A DNA stretch of 33,763 nucleotides from Clostridia bacterium (GTDB lineage: Bacteria > Bacillota > Clostridia > Oscillospirales > CAG-272), in assembly GCA_017455975.1 (NCBI GenBank), contig JAFTLK010000012.1, forward strand, positions 1-33,763, written 5' to 3'. Positions 31,029 through 33,763 of this stretch are shown here, one piece after another. Under the pieces are notes generated by a model that saw nothing but the letters and a program-made list of their open reading frames with translations, searched no databases and had not been told where the DNA came from. Positions within the stretch are counted from its first letter, which is position 1; each line of letters opens with the position of its first letter. The position numbers were made by a program, and so were the translations under genes.

Positions 31029-33763
31029 TTATTTTAAGTTATCCTGAAATTTTGCGACTTCATCGGCACCGATGGACAGTACCGTGGAGATGCCGCGTTC
31101 GACCATCGTGACACCGTACAATCGGTCTGCGACCTCCATGGTGCCGCGTCTGTGCGTGATGACGATGTACTGGGTACGGTCTGCGTTCTTATGCAGATAA
31201 TCGGCAAAGCGGTCGACGTTGACCTCGTCCAGTGCTGCCTCAATCTCATCAAGAATGCAGAACGGGGACGGGTTGACCTTAAGCAGGGCGAAGTACAGCG
31301 CAATTGCGACGAATGCCTGCTCACCGCCGGACAACAGCATCAGATTTTTGATGATCTTACCGGGCGGTGCGACGTTGATCTCGATTCCGGATTCGAGAAT
31401 GTTGTCCGGTTCCGACAGGATCAGCTCCGCATGACCGCCGCCGAACAGTTCACGTAAGACGATCTGGAAGTGGTGGTTGATCTGGCGCATAGCCTCGGAG
31501 AAGCGTGTACGCATCTCACCCTCAAGCCCGAAGATGATCTCGGCAAGATCGGTCTTCGACTTGGTCAGATCCTCGACCTGCGCGGTCATAAAGTCGTAGC
31601 GCTCCTTGACCTGTGTGTATTCTTCAATTGCGGCAACGTTGACCGGTCCCAGTGCTTTGATCTTCGATCGCAGGGCAGACAGGCGCGATGCGGTTTGTGT
31701 GCGGGTCTCCTCGGTGACGGCGGGATAGCCGAGCAGGGCTGCGGCAGAATACGTCAGTTCATATTCGTCCCAGAGCGCGGTCACCTTCTTGTCCTGCTCA
31801 TTCTGCGCCTGACCGAGCTTGTTTTCCTGCTTGGTCAGCTGGCGGAACTGCAGCTCCTTGGTGTGCGTCTGTTCTTTGATCTGTGCACGGAGTGCTGCTG
31901 CTTTCTGTTCACAGTCGAGGGTCATGGCGCGGTATTGTCTGGTCTGCTCCTCGGTCTCGGCTGCCGCGGTTTCCTTTTCGGCGATGACGCGCCGGTTGTC
32001 GCGGATCTGATTCTCATATGCGGTACGCCGTTCGGTCAGGGATGCATTTTCCTGTCCGAATGCCTCGGTACGGGTGCGGATGGCGGCAATGGTCTGTTCG
32101 TCCGCCTGCACAGCACCCTCTGCCGCAGCGATGTCGCGTGCGGTTTCGGCAAGCTTTGTCTGATGGCGGGACAGCGTCTTCTGCGCTTCGTTGAGCGCGC
32201 GTCCCGCTTCTTCACGGATGCGTTCCGTTGCGGTACGTTCATCGGACAGCTGTTTTTCGCGTGCCAGCGTTTCGTCGTACTGCCGCTGCAGCCGGTTTTG
32301 TTCCTCACGGAATGAGTCACCTGCCTGCGACAGCTTGGCCTCCTCCGCATCAAGCGATGCGAGCATCTCGCGGTCACCTGCAAGCTGTGCTTCGATGACC
32401 TGCTGCTGGGTTGCTTCCGCCTGCGACAGTGTGGCGATCATCGCCGCATTTACGCGGATGGCTTCCATCCGGTCGCTGTGCACCTTGGTTTCTTTATCGA
32501 GTGCTGTCAGCTCGGATTTGATGGCCTCGATTTCGGCGGAGAGGGTACGGCATTCTTCCTTCAATCGGTCGATCTCTACGGTGCGCGTCAGCATACCGCT
32601 GTCGTGCTTGACGGAGCCGCCGGTGAAGGAACCGCCTGCATTGACCTGCTGACCGTCGAGAGTGACAACGCGGTAGCGGTAGTTGTAGGTTTTTGCAAGC
32701 TCTGCCGCATGGTCGATGTTGTCACAGATCAGAATGCGGCCGAGCAGGGAACGGATGATGACAGCGAACTTCGGGTCTGCCGAAACGAGCTTGTCCGCAA
32801 GTCCGACGAATCCGCGCTGTGCATTCGCACGGTCGAGGCTGTCATTGAAGTCGGAGGCGCGCATCGTTGTGATCGGATAAAAGGTCGCGCGGCCGCCGTT
32901 GTTCTTTTTCAGATGGTTGATTGCCGCCTTTGCGGATGCTTCGTCCTCAACGGCGATGTTCTGAATGTTGGAACTGAGTGCCGTCTCGATCGCTGTTGCA
33001 TAGCGCGGATCGACGGAAATCAGCTTCGACAGCGGTCCGTACAGGACGGCGCCCGGAAGCTTGCCCTTCTCATAATCGCTCATGATAAAGCGGACGGAAC
33101 GGCTGTATCCCTCGAACAGCTCCTCCATGCGGGAGAGCGCATCTATGCGGTTTTTCTTCGCAGTATAATCGAGATACACTGCGTTCTGACGCTCGCCGAG
33201 TGTCTTTTTCTTTGCGGCGATGGAGGCAAGTGCTTCCTTGGCCGCAGCGGTCTGACGGTCGTATTCGTCGGACTTTTCTTTGTATTTTGCCGCACTTTCA
33301 CGGGCACGGACGGAACGTTCCTCAAGCAGTGCGATGTTTTCCTGATACTTTTCGCGGCTTTCGCGCAGCTCTTCCCGTTTGGCCGATTCGGCGTTCTTGG
33401 TAGAATTGAGTGCGGAGATCTCCGCTTTCAGATCACCTGCCGCACGTGCCGCCGCCGCAATCTCCTCACCGAGTGCGGACAGGCGGTTGTATGCGTCATC
33501 CAGCGCGCGGTCTGCCGCATCGAGAACCTTGCGGTCTGCCTCACAGACCTCCTCTGCGGCCGCCTGACGGGTGTTGGCATCATCGAGTGCCGCGCGGGAC
33601 TGTGCAAGATGTGCTTCAGCCTGTGCAAGCTGCTTTTCCTGGGTCTGTGCGGCATCGGCGTTTTCGTCCAGCCGCGCATTGATGTGCTGGATTTCGTTTT
33701 CCGCGACACGGCATTCACCCTCCAGCCGCATACGTTCCTCTGCGATGGCAGCGGACTGTGCGC
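31029..33763 (-). CDS. smc: Chromosome segregation protein SMC (5' end outside window)
   Basis: About 911 C-terminal residues are visible; the frame stays open to the right edge, so the N-terminal Walker A head half (roughly 280 residues) is missing. From the edge, a coiled-coil arm rich in Ala/Glu/Gln leads to the hinge (from about GYSRSVRFIMSDYE to GGSFTGGSVKHD, 33110-32600). A second coiled coil follows, then the C-terminal ABC head with signature LLSGGEQAFVAIALYF and Walker B FCILDEIEAALDEVNVDRF. SMC organises and segregates the chromosome with ScpA/ScpB. It leads the operon with ftsY 18 bp behind. The signature reads GGEQAF instead of the Bacillus GGERAL; I think this is a lineage variant. 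Confidence 0.96.
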   Translation of the reverse strand, partial: AQSAAIAEERMRLEGECRVAENEIQHINARLDENADAAQTQEKQLAQAEAHLAQSRAALDDANTRQAAAEEVCEADRKVLDAADRALDDAYNRLSALGEEIAAAARAAGDLKAEISALNSTKNAESAKREELRESREKYQENIALLEERSVRARESAAKYKEKSDEYDRQTAAAKEALASIAAKKKTLGERQNAVYLDYTAKKNRIDALSRMEELFEGYSRSVRFIMSDYEKGKLPGAVLYGPLSKLISVDPRYATAIETALSSNIQNIAVEDEASAKAAINHLKKNNGGRATFYPITTMRASDFNDSLDRANAQRGFVGLADKLVSADPKFAVIIRSLLGRILICDNIDHAAELAKTYNYRYRVVTLDGQQVNAGGSFTGGSVKHDSGMLTRTVEIDRLKEECRTLSAEIEAIKSELTALDKETKVHSDRMEAIRVNAAMIATLSQAEATQQQVIEAQLAGDREMLASLDAEEAKLSQAGDSFREEQNRLQRQYDETLAREKQLSDERTATERIREEAGRALNEAQKTLSRHQTKLAETARDIAAAEGAVQADEQTIAAIRTRTEAFGQENASLTERRTAYENQIRDNRRVIAEKETAAAETEEQTRQYRAMTLDCEQKAAALRAQIKEQTHTKELQFRQLTKQENKLGQAQNEQDKKVTALWDEYELTYSAAALLGYPAVTEETRTQTASRLSALRSKIKALGPVNVAAIEEYTQVKERYDFMTAQVEDLTKSKTDLAEIIFGLEGEMRTRFSEAMRQINHHFQIVLRELFGGGHAELILSEPDNILESGIEINVAPPGKIIKNLMLLSGGEQAFVAIALYFALLKVNPSPFCILDEIEAALDEVNVDRFADYLHKNADRTQYIVITHRRGTMEVADRLYGVTMVERGISTVLSIGADEVAKFQDNLK

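Overview
The window looks like ordinary chromosome from a Gram-positive, anaerobic member of class Clostridia, probably Oscillospirales or a close relative (inference). The support is a pyruvate:ferredoxin oxidoreductase with strongly biased codons, a leucine T-box leader, lipoproteins with Thr/Ala-rich linkers, copper-amine-oxidase-type stalk domains, LytR-CpsA-Psr proteins, and the gene order smc-ftsY-rdgB-yhbY-nadD-yqeK-lcp-rsfS-leuS. I see no rRNA, tRNA, CRISPR array, prophage or complete insertion sequence.

Region 1 (1-2533) looks the most accessory. It holds the start of a GH109-like Gfo/Idh/MocA protein on the minus strand. Next to it is a small XRE-type regulator, divergent from a secreted stalk-domain protein and sharing with it a promoter region that carries two related 18-bp palindromes. 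A hairpin-rich ~210-bp intergenic element follows. Region 2 (2534-6384, minus strand) holds the PcrA helicase and an ArsB/NhaD/SLC13-type permease. Region 3 (6633-11188, plus strand) holds a lipid-anchored trigger-factor-like foldase, an endonuclease/exonuclease/phosphatase-fold enzyme and a P-type Ca2+ ATPase. Region 4 (11246-15145) holds a stalk-domain/SleB-like cell-wall hydrolase, MutY, an acidic lipoprotein and an alpha/beta hydrolase.

Region 5 (15222-19052) is the highly expressed pyruvate:ferredoxin oxidoreductase gene with a clear promoter and terminator. Region 6 (19061-21243, minus strand) is an orphan solute-binding lipoprotein and an unrecognised lipoprotein, each with its own terminator.

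Region 7 (21307-33763, minus strand) is a core housekeeping cluster, read from the right edge leftwards. It runs smc and ftsY, then a 32-bp tandem repeat that forms a chain of overlapping 11-codon reading frames, then rdgB, yhbY, nadD, yqeK and two paralogous LCP genes. A new promoter and a T-box leader with a CUC (Leu) specifier then drive rsfS and leuS. The cluster joins chromosome organisation, protein targeting, nucleotide-pool cleaning, ribosome assembly, NAD synthesis, cell-wall polymer attachment and leucine charging.

Ten promoters can be read with confidence. Most have 17-bp spacers and an extended -10 (TGn), commonly reading GTGATA followed by a -10 ending. No complete novel system is evident. 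The best leads are the mini-ORF repeat after ftsY, the twin-operator regulator/stalk-protein module, the structured intergenic element at 2211-2422, and the coupling of rsfS to a leucine T-box.
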